Translations under genes and position numbers: made by a program
Assembly: GCA_963728895.1 (NCBI GenBank)
Contig: CAVSLM010000014.1
Location: 51,027 to 115,026, forward strand
Direction: 5' to 3'
Length of the DNA stretch: 64,000 bases
Source of the DNA: CAVSLM01 sp963728895
Lineage (GTDB): Bacteria > Pseudomonadota > Gammaproteobacteria > JBBQDK01
Part shown: in pieces, positions 8,940 through 18,741 of the stretch
Position numbering within the stretch: position 1 is the first letter of the stretch
How the letters are laid out: each line of letters begins with the position of its first letter
Notes under the pieces: generated by a model
The model's input: the letters and a program-made list of their open reading frames with translations, nothing else
Database searches by the model: none
Told to the model about the DNA's origin: nothing

Positions 8940-9266
8940 CTATTTCTGGTATAGCGCCTGCAGCGCGCGCAGGCGGGCGCGCAGTTCCTGCAATTCCTCG
9001 AGCAGATCGACGGCGAGCGCGGCGCCGGCGAGATTGACCTGCAGGTCGCGCTGTAGACGGATGGCGATGCGCGCACGGCGCAGAGAGGTGGCGCTGAAGC
9101 GCCACTCCAGCGGTTCGCGGCCCTGCGGCTCGATGACGCCTTCCTCGACCAGTGCGATCAAGGTCTCGGCGGACATCGCGCAGGTGCGGCACAGATCGGC
9201 CAGCGTGAAGGTCACGCTCTCGTCGAGCAGCATGCCGCTAAGCGTCACCGGATCGTGGTTGCTCAT
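8940..9266 (-). CDS. cbpM: CbpM, MerR-like modulator of the co-chaperone CbpA
   Basis: A 108-residue protein starting MSNHDPVTLSGMLLDE, with a MerR-like helix-turn-helix region FTLADLCRTCAMSAETLIALVEEG (about 20-43) and a C-terminal helical part LQRDLQVNLAGAALAVDLLE. This matches CbpM, which binds the J-domain of CbpA and inhibits its DNA-binding and co-chaperone activity. The ATG overlaps the last codons of cbpA (4-base overlap), so the two are translationally coupled, as in other gammaproteobacteria. Length matches the family. Confidence 0.88.
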   Translation of the reverse strand: MSNHDPVTLSGMLLDESVTFTLADLCRTCAMSAETLIALVEEGVIEPQGREPLEWRFSATSLRRARIAIRLQRDLQVNLAGAALAVDLLEELQELRARLRALQALYQK

Positions 9267-10237
9267 GATGTGCCCCGCTCTTCCCTGGGATTGAAGGGCA
9301 GCTCACGTTCCATCCTGCGGTAGAGCTCACGTGCCGCCTCCGTATCCGCCTTCGGCGTCATGATCTGCAGCACGAGATACTGATCCCCGGCCGGGTTGCC
9401 GGGTAACCCGCGCCCCTTCAGGCGCAGCTTGCGCCCGGACTGCGAGCCGACGGGAATCTTCATGTCTACCGTGCCGCCCAGCGTGGGTACACTCACCGTG
9501 GCGCCGAGCGCCGCTTCCCAGGGTGCGAGCGGCAGATCGGAGGTGACGTCGCGTCCTTCGACGCGGTAACGCGGGTGCGGCTGCAATTCGATCTCCAGAA
9601 ACAGGTCGCCGTTTGGCGCACCGCCCATGCCGGGGCCGCCCTGACCGGAAAGGCGGATCTGCTGGCCGCTGGTCACGCCCTTCGGGATACGGACGCGCAG
9701 CGTGCGGGTGTGGCTCGTGATGCGCCCGGAGGCGTCGACCTCCGGCATTTGCAACTGGATGTCGCGCACGGCGCCGTGATAGGCGTCCTCCAGGCTCACG
9801 AGAATTTTTGCATGATGATCCTCGCCGCGCATGCGCCAGGTGGCGCCCTCGCGTGCGGCGCCGGCGCGGGGATGTGCGCCGTGGCCGAAGGGTCCGCCGC
9901 CGCCGAACAGGCTCTCGAAAAAGTCGCTGAAGTGGGAGGCATCGGCGCCGGTAAATCCGCCGCCGCGGAACTCGAAGCCCGCGTCCCAGTTGGGCGGCGG
10001 CGTGAACTCCTCCCCGGCGTGCCATCCGGAGCCCAGCCGGTCGTAGGCCGCGCGCTTCTCCGGATCCTTCAGAACCTCATAGGCCTCGTTGACTTCCTTG
10101 ATGCGTGCCTCGGCGTCCGGCTCCTTGCTGACATCGGGATGGTACTTGCGCGCAAGTTTGCGATAGGCGCGCTTGATCTGGTCCTGGGTGGCGGTCTTGT
10201 CGACCCCCATGATGCTGTAGTAGTCCTTGAACTGCAT
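9263..10237 (-). CDS. cbpA: CbpA, DnaJ-class co-chaperone / curved-DNA-binding protein
   Basis: The 324-residue product has an N-terminal J-domain (residues 1-70) with the HPD motif at KYHPDVS, a glycine/phenylalanine-rich linker (about 75-135: GGGFTGADASHFSDFFESLFGG) and the two C-terminal substrate-binding domains. The DnaJ zinc-finger CxxCxGxG repeats are absent, which separates CbpA from DnaJ. It stimulates DnaK ATPase and is controlled by CbpM, encoded immediately downstream. The frame is intact. The Hsp20 gene lies 70 bases upstream on the same strand, so the three may form one stress operon. Confidence 0.92.
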   Translation of the reverse strand: MQFKDYYSIMGVDKTATQDQIKRAYRKLARKYHPDVSKEPDAEARIKEVNEAYEVLKDPEKRAAYDRLGSGWHAGEEFTPPPNWDAGFEFRGGGFTGADASHFSDFFESLFGGGGPFGHGAHPRAGAAREGATWRMRGEDHHAKILVSLEDAYHGAVRDIQLQMPEVDASGRITSHTRTLRVRIPKGVTSGQQIRLSGQGGPGMGGAPNGDLFLEIELQPHPRYRVEGRDVTSDLPLAPWEAALGATVSVPTLGGTVDMKIPVGSQSGRKLRLKGRGLPGNPAGDQYLVLQIMTPKADTEAARELYRRMERELPFNPREERGTS

Positions 10238-10307
10238 GGACGGTGCTCATCTCCGGCGCGCGAGTGTGGCCGACCGCCGAGGGGCGGGGGGCCACAATCG
10301 CCTGCGG

Positions 10308-10751
10308 TCAGCCCTCGACCGAGATCTTGCGGGGCTTCAGCTTTTCGTGCTTGGGAATGACCACTTCCAGCACGCCATGGTTGCACTTGGCGCTGATCTT
10401 CTCGGATTCCGCCGAGTCCGGCAGGCTGAAGCGGCGGTAAAAGGTACCATGCGCGCGCTCGACGCGCTTGAAGCCTTCGCGCTCCTCTTCGGTCTGCGTG
10501 GTGCGCTGACCGCGGATGGTGAGGATGCCGTTCTCCATGTGTACTTCGATGTCCTTGGGATCGACACCGGGAATGTCCGCCAGGATCACGAAGCGCTGTG
10601 GTTCCTCCTTGATGTCGACGGCCGGCACCCAGTCGCTGGTCGCCACATTGCCGTTGTCGTCGCTGCGTGCCGTGCGCGGATCGAGCACGCGGTTCATTTC
10701 GTTCTGGAGCTGGCTGAGCAGGCTCCAGGGTTCGTATCGGGTAATCGCCAT
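10308..10751 (-). CDS. Hsp20 small heat-shock protein (alpha-crystallin family)
   Basis: This 147-residue protein (ATG at 10751, AGAGGAC ribosome site) begins MAITRYEPWSLLSQLQNEMNR, a common Hsp20 N-terminus. It contains an alpha-crystallin domain at about 38-140 with the family blocks ILADIPGVDPKDIEV, GILTIRGQR and the late motif HGVLEVVIPK. Small heat-shock proteins hold unfolding proteins for later refolding by DnaK and its co-chaperones, which fits the location directly upstream of cbpA-cbpM. No heat-shock promoter was recognised with confidence. The frame is complete. Confidence 0.92.
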   Translation of the reverse strand: MAITRYEPWSLLSQLQNEMNRVLDPRTARSDDNGNVATSDWVPAVDIKEEPQRFVILADIPGVDPKDIEVHMENGILTIRGQRTTQTEEEREGFKRVERAHGTFYRRFSLPDSAESEKISAKCNHGVLEVVIPKHEKLKPRKISVEG

Positions 10752-10884
10752 GGTTTCGTCCTCTCTCGTGGGTTGGGCTGCGACTGCAATGCCGAAGTCG
10801 GCTGACCGTCTACATATAGGCAGGCGACGTGTTTTCAAGCGCTGGAGGAGTGGACCGTGGCGCCTCGATCCCCCACGTCGCTCC

Positions 10885-11110
10885 CCGGCCCGCATATCTC
10901 ACCGAGATCCCGGATGCCGGCGCAGGGCTTGTGTCCCTGGTGCCGCTCGCGAAAAGGGTAGTCGTAGCGCAAGCCTGGCGCGCGAGAACCAGCCAGGATC
11001 GGTACAGGCATCTGGCCGGGACACGGTGTCTTTTCCGAATGGACAGAAGCTCCGTGATTGCCACTGCCGTAGGCCACTCAGCCGCCGCCCGGTGAGATAT
11101 CCGGGTTATA
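10885..11110. repeat. Two copies of a dispersed REP-like motif upstream of nrdJ
   Basis: Positions 10891-10925 (CATATCTCACCGAGATCCC...) and 11091-11110 (CCGGTGAGATATCCGGG) are members, in opposite orientation, of the motif GGTGAGAT(A/T)TCCGG that recurs through the window. The first copy extends into about 35 bases resembling 45884-45920. No gene is supported between 10752 and 11199. Confidence 0.5.
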
Positions 11111-11199
11111 CCCGGGCGAAGGTCAGGCCGCCCGGGCGGTGGTGCGGGCGTGGGGGATCCGAGGGAAGGATTTTCGGACCTGGATTGGTCAAGGATTAG

Positions 11200-11359
11200 C
11201 CACTATATGTTGTGTATATGGACGGTTGAGTTATGTCCATGTTCTACCGAATCATTTTGATAGATCGATTACAAGCAATTGTTTTATAATAACTTAAAAA
11301 TTTTGACAGCGGCATGGCGAGGGGCATAGGCTAGCCTTCCACTACACAAGATGTAGTGT
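11200..11359 (+). promoter_or_regulatory. nrdJ promoter with two NrdR boxes
   Basis: Two 16-base sites fit the NrdR consensus (palindromic ACACTATATATAGTGT type): CCACTATATGTTGTGT at 11200-11215 and ACACAAGATGTAGTGT at 11344-11359. Between them an AT-rich stretch (11260-11300) leads to TTGACA at 11303-11308 and a TAGGCT-like -10 at 11327-11332 (18-base spacer). The second box lies just downstream of the -10. NrdR is the ATP/dATP-sensing repressor of reductase genes. The 129-base gap between the boxes is wider than the usual tandem spacing. Confidence 0.62.
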
Positions 11360-11441
11360 GCGCAAACGGTACACGGCACCGCCGCCAGGTGGTTGAGAAC
11401 ACAACGATCAGCCGTCACCTTAAGGAGGAAGGAATTCGACC

Positions 11442-14400
11442 ATGAAAGCCGCGCAGCTCATGCCCATCGCCACCCGAGTATCCGAGATCCCCTTCCAGCC
11501 AGCTTCGCTGGACATCTGGGACAAGAAGTATCGCCTGAAGGGCAAGGACGGCAGCGTCATCGATGCCAGCATGGACGAAACCTACAGCCGCATCGCGCGG
11601 GCGCTCTCGGAGGTCGAGGAGACGCCCGAGAAGCGCGAGCTGTGGTACGAGGAATTCCTCTGGGCGCTGCGCCGCGGCACCATCCCGGCCGGACGCATCG
11701 TGTCCAATGCCGGCGCGCTCGAGCACAAGCCCTCCACCTCGACCATCAACTGCACGGTGTCCGGCAGCATCGAGGACTCCATGAACGACATCCTGGAGAA
11801 AGTGCACGAGGCGGGTCTGACCCTGAAGGCCGGCTGCGGCATCGGCTACGAGTTCTCCACCCTGCGCCCGCGCGGCGCCTACGTCTCGGGTGCCGGTGCC
11901 TACACCTCCGGCCCGCTGTCGTTCATGGACATCTACGACAAGATGTGTTTCACCGTGTCCTCCGCGGGCGGCCGCCGCGGCGCGCAGATGGCCACATTCG
12001 ACGTGGGCCACCCCGACGTGCTCGATTTCATCAAGGCCAAGCGCGAGCACGGGCGGCTGCGCCAGTTCAACCTCTCACTGCTGATCACCCGCGAGTTCAT
12101 GGAAGCGGTGCAGCAGGATGCCAGGTGGAAGCTCGCCTTCCCCATCACGGCCAAGGAGGCCGACCTCGACGGCATCGACCTCAAGGACGCCGAGCAGGTG
12201 GTGTGGCGCGAGTGGCCGATCAAGAAGGGCTATCTGGTCAACGACGCACGCCAGGTCGCCTGCAAGGTTTACAAGACCATCCGTGCGCGGCGGCTGTGGG
12301 ACGTGATCATGTCCTCCACCTACGACTATGCCGAGCCCGGGTTCATCCTCATCGACATGGTCAATGAGATGAACAACAACTGGTTCTGCGAGAACATCCG
12401 CGCCACCAACCCGTGCGTGACCGCCGATACCTGGGTGCACACCGGTGAGGGTCCGCGCCAGGTGGCGGATCTGCTGGGGCGCGCCTTCCTGGCGCGGGTC
12501 GACGGGCGCGACCATGCGAGCGCACCGGAGGGCTTCTTCCGCACCGCGACCAGGCCGGTGCTGGCGCTACAGACGGTGGAGGGCTATCGCCTGCGCCTCA
12601 CCGCGGATCACCTTGTGCGCCGCGTGACGGGCCTGACGCGCTGGCACGTCGAGAGCGAATGGTGCGAAGCGGGGCAGCTGCGGGCCGGCGACCGCCTGCT
12701 GTTGAACGACCATGCGGCGAACGGCAACTGGCCCGGTGCCCATACCCGCGAGGAGGGCTATCTGGTCGGCATGCTGGTCGCGCATGGCACGCTGGAGCGC
12801 GACCATGCGGTGCTGTCGGTGTGGAAGCCTGCCGCAGTGGCGAACAGCGTCGAGCCCATGCTGCCGGCCGGCGTGCGCGCGGTCATGGCGACGGCGGTAC
12901 GCGCGGCCCGCGGTCTCGCACCGGCGAGCGCGATGTGCGACTGGACGCCGGTGCCCGGGCGCAACGAATTCCGCCTGCAGCTCGATGCCCTGCACACCGG
13001 TGGCGGAACGTCTCGGCCTCGACGCGCACTGCAGCACCATCACCCCCGCCGTGGAGCGCGCATCGAGCGCATTCTACGGTGGCTTCCTGCGTGGGCTGTT
13101 CGATGCCGACGGCTCGGTGCAGGGCGGCCACGGCAAGGGGCCCGGCGTGCGCCTGGCCGAGTCCGACCTGGCGCTACTCGAAGGCGTGCAGCGCATGCTG
13201 CTGCGCCTCGGCATCGTCTCGCGGCTGCACCGCGCGCGGCGCGATGAAGCACTGCCTGCGCAGGACGGTGACGGCGCACTCTCGAGCTATCGGTTTCATC
13301 CGCACCATGAGCTGGTGATTTCCGGAACCAACCTGGCGCGCTTCGCCGATCGCATCGGCTTCGGCGATAGCGACAAGCAGGCGCGCCTCGAGGCGGCGCT
13401 GCGCGGTCGCCGCGGTGACGCCATTGCGGAGTGCTGCGTCGCCCGAGTCGAGCAGGTGAGCGGCGACGGCGTGGAGGACGTCTACGACGTGCGGGTCCCC
13501 GGCATCAACGCCTTCGATGCCAACGGCCTGCATGCCCACAACTGCGGCGAGCAGCCGCTGCCGCCGTACGGCTCCTGCCTGCTCGGCTCCATCAATCTCA
13601 CCAAGTTCGTGCTGGATCCGTTCACCGACAAGGCGCGCTTCGACTGGGAGGAGTTCCGCAGGGCCGTGGCGATCTTCACCCGCATGCTCGACAACGTGGT
13701 GGAGATCAACGGGCTGCCGCTCGAGCAGCAGCGCGACGAGATTCTGCGCAAGCGCCGTCACGGCATGGGCTATCTCGGTCTGGGCTCCACCTTCACGCTG
13801 TTGTGCATGAAGTACGGCAGCCCGGAGTCGCTGGAGCTCACCGAACGCCTGACGCGCGAGATGGCGCTGGTGGGCTGGCGCACCGGCCTCGATCTCGCCA
13901 GGGAGAAGGGACCGGCACCGATCATGGACCAGGACTTCACCGTCACCGCCGGCATGCTGCGCAAGCGCCCGGAGATGCTCGCCGACGGCTGGCGGCTGGG
14001 CGATTCCATCAAGGGCCGGGTGCTGCATGCGCGCTACAGCCGCTACATGCAGCGCATCGCCGAAGTGGCCCCCGAGCTGATCGAAGAGCTGGCCGAGACC
14101 GGGGCGCGGTTCACCCACCACAGCTCCATCGCCCCGACCGGCACCATCTCGCTGTCGCTCGCCAACAACGCCAGCAACGGCATCGAGCCCTCGTTCGCCC
14201 ATCACTATTTCCGCAACGTCATCCGCGAACGACGCAAGACCAAGGAAAAGGTGGGCGTGTACTCCTTCGAGCTGCTGGCCTACCGCGAGCTGGTGAACGC
14301 CGACGCCATGCCGGATGCCGAAGAGGACGCGCACCGGCTGCCGGAGTACTTCGTCACCGCGGAGGACATCACGCCGAAGGAGCACGTCGACGTGCAGGCC

Positions 14401-14724
14401 GCGGCACAGAAATGGATCGATTCGAGTATCTCCAAGACGGCGAATGTCCCTACCGACTATCCGTACGAGGACTTCAAGGGCATCTATCTCTACGCCTACC
14501 AGGAGGGGCTGAAGGGCTGCACCACGTTCCGCTTCAATCCCGAGGCGTTCCAGGGCGTGCTGGTCAAGGAGCGCGATCTCGAAAACACCACCTACCGCTT
14601 CGAGCTCGAAGACGGCAGCGTGATCGAGCTCAAGGGCAACGAGGAGATCGAGTACGACGGCGAGGTCCACACCGCCGCCAATCTCTACGATGCCCTCAAG
14701 GAAGGGTACTACGGCAAGTTCTGA
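11442..14724 (+). CDS. nrdJ: Class II (B12-dependent) ribonucleotide reductase NrdJ, intein-interrupted and frameshifted
   Basis: The ATG at 11442 follows TAAGGAGGAAGG. The N-extein is 324 residues (11442-12413, ending RATNP); the C-extein is 393 residues (13543-14724, starting CGEQPLPPYGSCLLGS). Together they give about 717 residues, the size of the large part of a split class II reductase of the Pseudomonas NrdJa type, which makes deoxynucleotides with adenosylcobalamin. The NPCGEQP block carries the thiyl-radical cysteine and neighbouring glutamate. The extein frames are intact and well conserved. The intein between them (12414-13542) is 1129 bases, not a multiple of three, so the two halves are in different frames. 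As assembled, no full precursor can be made without frameshifting. Confidence 0.85.
12414..13542 (+). mobile_element. Intein with LAGLIDADG homing endonuclease, one-base frameshift
   Basis: The splicing blocks are readable: block A CVTADTWVHTGEGP (Cys1), block B LTADHLVRRV with the TxxH pattern, C-terminal blocks VEDVYDVRV and INAFDANGLHAHN ending His-Asn before the +1 Cys of the extein. The endonuclease has a degenerate first dodecapeptide (EEGYLVGMLVAHGT) and a better second one (GFLRGLFDADGSVQ). Translation is in frame with the N-extein up to about 13000, then continues in the +1 frame from AERLGLDAH to the end of the C-extein; removing one G in GGTGGCGG restores one frame. Insertion is at the most conserved point of the reductase, a known class of intein site. 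Confidence 0.88.
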
Positions 14725-14761
14725 TCGGGCTGCGCCCTCAAGTGTACAGCGGAGTGAAAAG

Positions 14762-15481
14762 ATGACCGTCAAGATCGACAGCAAAATCGTCGGATACGGC
14801 CTGGTGAAGGAAGAGGAGGACAGGCCCGAAACCGCGCGCCCGGCGGCCGCAGCCGCCCCGGCCGAGGCCGCGCGCAACGATGCCAAAGTGATCCAGATGC
14901 ACGAGAAGCTGGAGCGCCCCGAGATGCTCCTCGGCTCGACCTACAAGGTCAAGACGCCGCTCTCCGAGCACGCGCTCTACGTCACCATCAACGACATCGT
15001 GTTGAACCCCGGCACCCCACACGAGCTGCGCCGTCCCTTCGAGGTGTTCATCAACTCCAAGAACATGGACCACTTCCAGTGGATCGTCGCCCTGACGCGC
15101 ATCATCTCCGCCGTGTTCCGCAAAGGCGGCGACGTCACCTTCCTGGTCGAGGAAATGCGCTCGGTCTTCGACCCCCGCGGCGGCTATTTCAAGAAGGGCG
15201 GAAAATACATGCCGTCGCTGGTCGCCGAAATCGGCGACGCCATCGAATGCCACCTGCGCATGATCGGCCTGCTCAAGCAGGAAACCCTCGACGAACACCA
15301 GCAAAGGCTCATCGAAGAAAAGCGCGCGCAATACGAGATGGCGAGCCAGTCAACCGCCAACGGAAACTCGAACGACTTTCCCGAAGGCGCGCAGCTGTGC
15401 GCGAAGTGCCAGACCAAGGCGGTGATTCTGATGGATGGGTGTATGACCTGTTTGAATTGCGGGGAGTCGAAGTGTGGGTGA
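14762..15481 (+). CDS. NrdJ small partner (NrdJb-type C-terminal part of class II reductase)
   Basis: The 239-residue protein starts at ATG 14762 (GGAG upstream), 37 bases after nrdJ. After a proline/alanine linker (about 20-45) come KVIQMHEKLERPEMLLGSTY and KTPLSEHALYVTINDIVLN. The C-terminus is a cysteine-rich module CAKCQTKAVILMDGCMTCLNCGESKCG-like pattern (CxxC, CxxC and a final SKCG), consistent with zinc binding and with the redox cysteines that re-reduce the active site of class II reductases. This matches the NrdJb partner found directly downstream of NrdJa in pseudomonads. It is intact and presumably cotranscribed with nrdJ. Confidence 0.82.
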   Translation: MTVKIDSKIVGYGLVKEEEDRPETARPAAAAAPAEAARNDAKVIQMHEKLERPEMLLGSTYKVKTPLSEHALYVTINDIVLNPGTPHELRRPFEVFINSKNMDHFQWIVALTRIISAVFRKGGDVTFLVEEMRSVFDPRGGYFKKGGKYMPSLVAEIGDAIECHLRMIGLLKQETLDEHQQRLIEEKRAQYEMASQSTANGNSNDFPEGAQLCAKCQTKAVILMDGCMTCLNCGESKCG

Positions 15482-15654
15482 GGGGAGAGGTTTGATCTTT
15501 CCCGTTACGCTTTGTTTCGTCGATGGGAGTGATACGGAATCAGCCGGTTGTAGTTGGCGGGCGAGGTTATACGGCAGATTTGTCGTTTTGTAATGCGACG
15601 CTTTTGACGCAGAAATATAGTAGCCATACGAAGAACGCTAAGGAACGCAGCCAG

Positions 15655-17314
15655 ATGAACCTTCAGAGTCACGAAGTCAAGAAGCTCATCAACTTGATCA
15701 AAGATAGCTTCCGTGTCCGGAAGAACGTGCGGCCGATCTACGTAGACGTGGGCGACAACCTGGCCCGGCTCGGCGCGCCCCAGCATCAGGTGATCTTCGG
15801 CCGTCGTGGCTCTGGCAAGTCGTGCCTACTCGTGGAATACCTTGCGGGCACACCCATGGACACCGTGACGCCGATCTATATCCTTGCGGATGAGTTCAAG
15901 CGTTTGGCATACCCAGACATACTTATCAGGCTGCTGGTCGAAATTCTCGAAGCTATGTCTCGGTGCCGGCCCTGGTATCGAAAGGTCTTCCACCGGCACC
16001 CTCCGACGCGCAAGGCGGCGAAGGAGTTACGCGATCTCCCTGGACGTTGCAGTCGAAGCTGACGTGTCCGAGGGACGCGAGTGCCGGACCTCCGACGACC
16101 TGACTACGACAGTGAGTGCAGGACCAGTCGCAAATGCCAAAATCGGCGAGACCACTCAGGAGGCAAGCTCCAGAACGGCCCGGTTTCGAGAGCGCAAAAT
16201 CGATACACTTGAACGCCATCTCCGCGACTACAAGGATGCCATTGTAGAGGCAACGAAGGAATGGCGAAGCGCCCGCGGATGTGTACTGCTGGACGACTTC
16301 TACCTCGTCCCCCGGGAATCGCAGCCCGACGTAATCGACTACCTGCACCGTTCGCTCCGCGACACGGACGTGTACCTTAAGGTCGCAACCATCCGACACC
16401 GCACCACGCTTCTAAGGAACCGACCACAGACCATCGGAGTTGAGCTCGCCCAAGATGTGGAGGAGATCGATCTCGACCGAACGCTTGAGGACCTGGAACA
16501 AACACAGGAGTTCCTGAGCCGCATGCTGAGTTCCATGGGGGGTAAAGCAGGTGTGGATGACGTCAATCAACTATTCAATCCAGACGCGTTGCAGGCTCTC
16601 ACCCTAGCATCGGGTGGTGTGCCACGAGATTTTCTCACGGTGTTCGTTCACGCTGCCGAGCTAGCGGCAGCTGAAGCAAGAGCTCGCTGGATTACGCCGA
16701 AGCACGTGTACAAGGGCGCTGGGCGCCTGTCTTATCAGACCAAGCTCAGCCACCTGCGGGATGACGCGGACGGTGACGCCGGCGGTCTTGAACGGGTCCT
16801 AGTCGATTTGATGCGCTTCTGCTTGAAGAACAAGCGAAAGACGGGGTTCCTGATTTCGCAGGATGAGGCACAGCGGTATACGCGAGAACACGAGCTCATT
16901 CAACAACTGATGGATTTCAAATTGATTCACGTCGTGGAACCTGACACCTCTGCGGCGTCGGGTCGCCCTGGGCGATACGAGGCGTACACTCTTGACTTCT
17001 CACTATTCATGGAGCCGCGGCGGCGAAACATCGAAATTGTCGAGTTCTGGAAGAGAGGGGACGACAGCCATCGCGTTGGAGTACGTGAGCTTCCGGTCTA
17101 CCCCCTGGAGCAAGCGGGCCGCGTATTCCACGACTCCGCTGCGAGTGTCGATCCAGAGGCGTTCCTGAGAGAAGAAGAACGTGAGGCCGCTGCCACGGAG
17201 GCACGCGAGGAGGATCCGCGGGATGTCGATCCCGTTCAGGGATCGCTCTTTCGCGATGACCGAGGCGGCATGGGAGGGAACAATAGGGGACGTACCACAG
17301 TTTTCGAGCCTTGA
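15655..17314 (+). pseudogene. ORC/CDC6-like P-loop ATPase, frameshifted and 3'-truncated by a RAYT element
   Basis: The frame from ATG 15655 (MNLQSHEVKKLINLIKDSFR) has Walker A GRRGSGKS at residues 49-56 and runs to about 16025. The remaining protein continues in the next frame with Walker B CVLLDDFYLVP and a long helical C-terminal part to 17280. Layout and motifs resemble the ORC-CDC6-family AAA ATPases found in accessory and defence-type loci; that family call is inference. Its last codons (GRTTVFEP) come from the repeat that starts at 17281, so its natural end is lost. G+C and codon use are lower than in nrdJ beside it, consistent with transfer. Confidence 0.6.
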
Positions 17315-17410
17315 CCGTCTTGCGCGGCAGTTGGCAACTTGCGTTACATGACGCTGGTTCCGGGAGATTTTCTTTTTGAAGGCAATCGACTCAGGGATGA
17401 GTACTTATGC
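17281..17410 (+). repeat. Left end of RAYT element A
   Basis: The 130 bases starting AATAGGGGACGTACCACAG are nearly identical to 23761-23890, which directly precede the intact start of RAYT copy B. Here the match stops at 17410 (ending ACTTATGC) where a 2.75-kb insertion sequence begins; the RAYT reading frame resumes at 20164. This segment also overwrites the end of the ORC/CDC6-like gene. Confidence 0.85.
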
Positions 17411-17438
17411 AAACTCGAGAGTCCCGAGTTCTCGGCCG

Positions 17439-17822
17439 TTATTTAGCCATGTGCTGACGCTCGAGCTCATCGAGCCACTCCTCGGTGAGGCGGTCGAGCT
17501 CGTCTAGCTGCGCCTGGGAATAGTCCTCCGGTGCGTAGTTTCCGACCCAGGAGATCAGGAAGCTCGCGATGCGCTCGCGAGGGAAGTCCGGATTTTGCTT
17601 CTGTATCCGTTCGATGGACTGATCGAAGCTCAGGCGTTGTCCCTCGGGCCAGAGAAACAAGCGTCGTCCGGCATCGAGCTGCACGTCGTCGATGATCTCC
17701 CAGAGGGCGTCGCCGACTTCTATGGAGCGCTGGCCCTCGGGCGAGCCCATCCACTCGAGTAGCCCCTCGACGAAGGGGTTATCCTCAAAGGGGTGTTTCT
17801 CACGCCGTTTGCCCACAACCAC
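17439..17822 (-). CDS. Hypothetical protein inside the methylase-carrying IS
   Basis: A 127-residue acidic protein, MVVGKRREKHPFEDNPFVEG at its start and QLDELDRLTEEWLDELERQH at its end, mostly predicted helix. I do not recognise a family. It is complete, oriented toward the left inverted repeat and reads away from the methylase and transposase. Being between the IS ends it is a passenger gene; small acidic helical proteins in such positions can be antitoxin-like or regulatory, but there is no direct evidence of that here. Confidence 0.55.
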   Translation of the reverse strand: MVVGKRREKHPFEDNPFVEGLLEWMGSPEGQRSIEVGDALWEIIDDVQLDAGRRLFLWPEGQRLSFDQSIERIQKQNPDFPRERIASFLISWVGNYAPEDYSQAQLDELDRLTEEWLDELERQHMAK

Positions 17823-17957
17823 AGCTTAGCACTGCGCAACGTTTCAATCATCAGGAGCGGGCGCGCAAGGCGCTGCGCTGCCAAGTCGTCGAAGGCGTTT
17901 AACAACATAGGTAGATGAGTTTAGGCTGCCGGTCGCAACAGACATGGACCGGCAGCG

Positions 17958-18647
17958 ATGGGCAGCTACTTCGGCTCGAAGGCGACCTCGGGCTTGTGCC
18001 AGGCGATTATCGCTCTGATGCCCCCACACGACACTTACATCGAGAGTCACCTCGGGGGCGGGGCGATCATGAAGCGCAAGCCGCCGGCGCTGCGCAACAT
18101 CGGCATCGACCTCAATCGGCGCGCGCTCACGAAGTTCCACTGCCCCTATCCGGTGGAGTTGGTGCACGGCTGCGCGCACCGGTTGTTGGCCGAGTATGCG
18201 TATCGGGGTCGGGAGCTGATCTACTGCGACCCGCCGTATCTGAAGCACACCCGCAGCTCCGCGCGTCGGTACCGCTTCGACTACGAGGAGCAGGACCACG
18301 TGGCATTGCTCGAGCTGCTCAAGCGCCTCCCCTGTCAGGTGATCCTCTCCGGCTACCCCTCGGCGCTTTACGAGGAACGGCTTGCGGGCTGGCGCAGCCT
18401 CGAGCTTCAGGTGATGAACCAGGCGGGCGTCGTCACAGAGAAGCTGTGGTTCAACTTCAGCGCCGATCGCCTGCATTGGGCGCGCTATGCGGGCAAGAAC
18501 TTCACTGACAGGCAATGCATCAAGCGTAAGGCGGCGCGCTGGGCCCGCCGCTATGAGGCCATGCCGCCCGCCGAGCGACTCGCGGTGCTCGCCGCCATGA
18601 TGGCCGTGGAAGTCCACGAGCCTGAGCCGGACACGCCTTCTCAATAA
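17958..18647 (+). CDS. D12-class N6-adenine DNA methyltransferase (Dam-like), IS passenger
   Basis: The 229-residue protein has the catalytic motif IV DPPY at residues 91-94 (LIYCDPPYLKH) and an N-terminal block YIESHLGGGAIMKRKPP that corresponds to the AdoMet-binding FxGxG region. It belongs to the Dam/D12 family that methylates adenine in DNA. It is shorter than Dam (about 278) and seems to lack much of the usual target-recognition insert, so the recognition site cannot be guessed. It lies inside the IS, 94 bases upstream of the transposase on the same strand; no restriction endonuclease accompanies it. Confidence 0.82.
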   Translation: MGSYFGSKATSGLCQAIIALMPPHDTYIESHLGGGAIMKRKPPALRNIGIDLNRRALTKFHCPYPVELVHGCAHRLLAEYAYRGRELIYCDPPYLKHTRSSARRYRFDYEEQDHVALLELLKRLPCQVILSGYPSALYEERLAGWRSLELQVMNQAGVVTEKLWFNFSADRLHWARYAGKNFTDRQCIKRKAARWARRYEAMPPAERLAVLAAMMAVEVHEPEPDTPSQ

Positions 18648-18741
18648 CCCGGTGATCCGCGAACTCGACCTGTTTGCGCTGCACCGCTCGAGAGCCCGCG
18701 CTTGAGCCCAGACCACGTTTCTACCAACACGGGAGCTGACA

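Noticed and set aside
13174..14886. Minus-strand open frame of 570 codons opposite the NrdJ C-extein
   Set aside because: Shadow of the conserved reductase frame; no recognisable domain.
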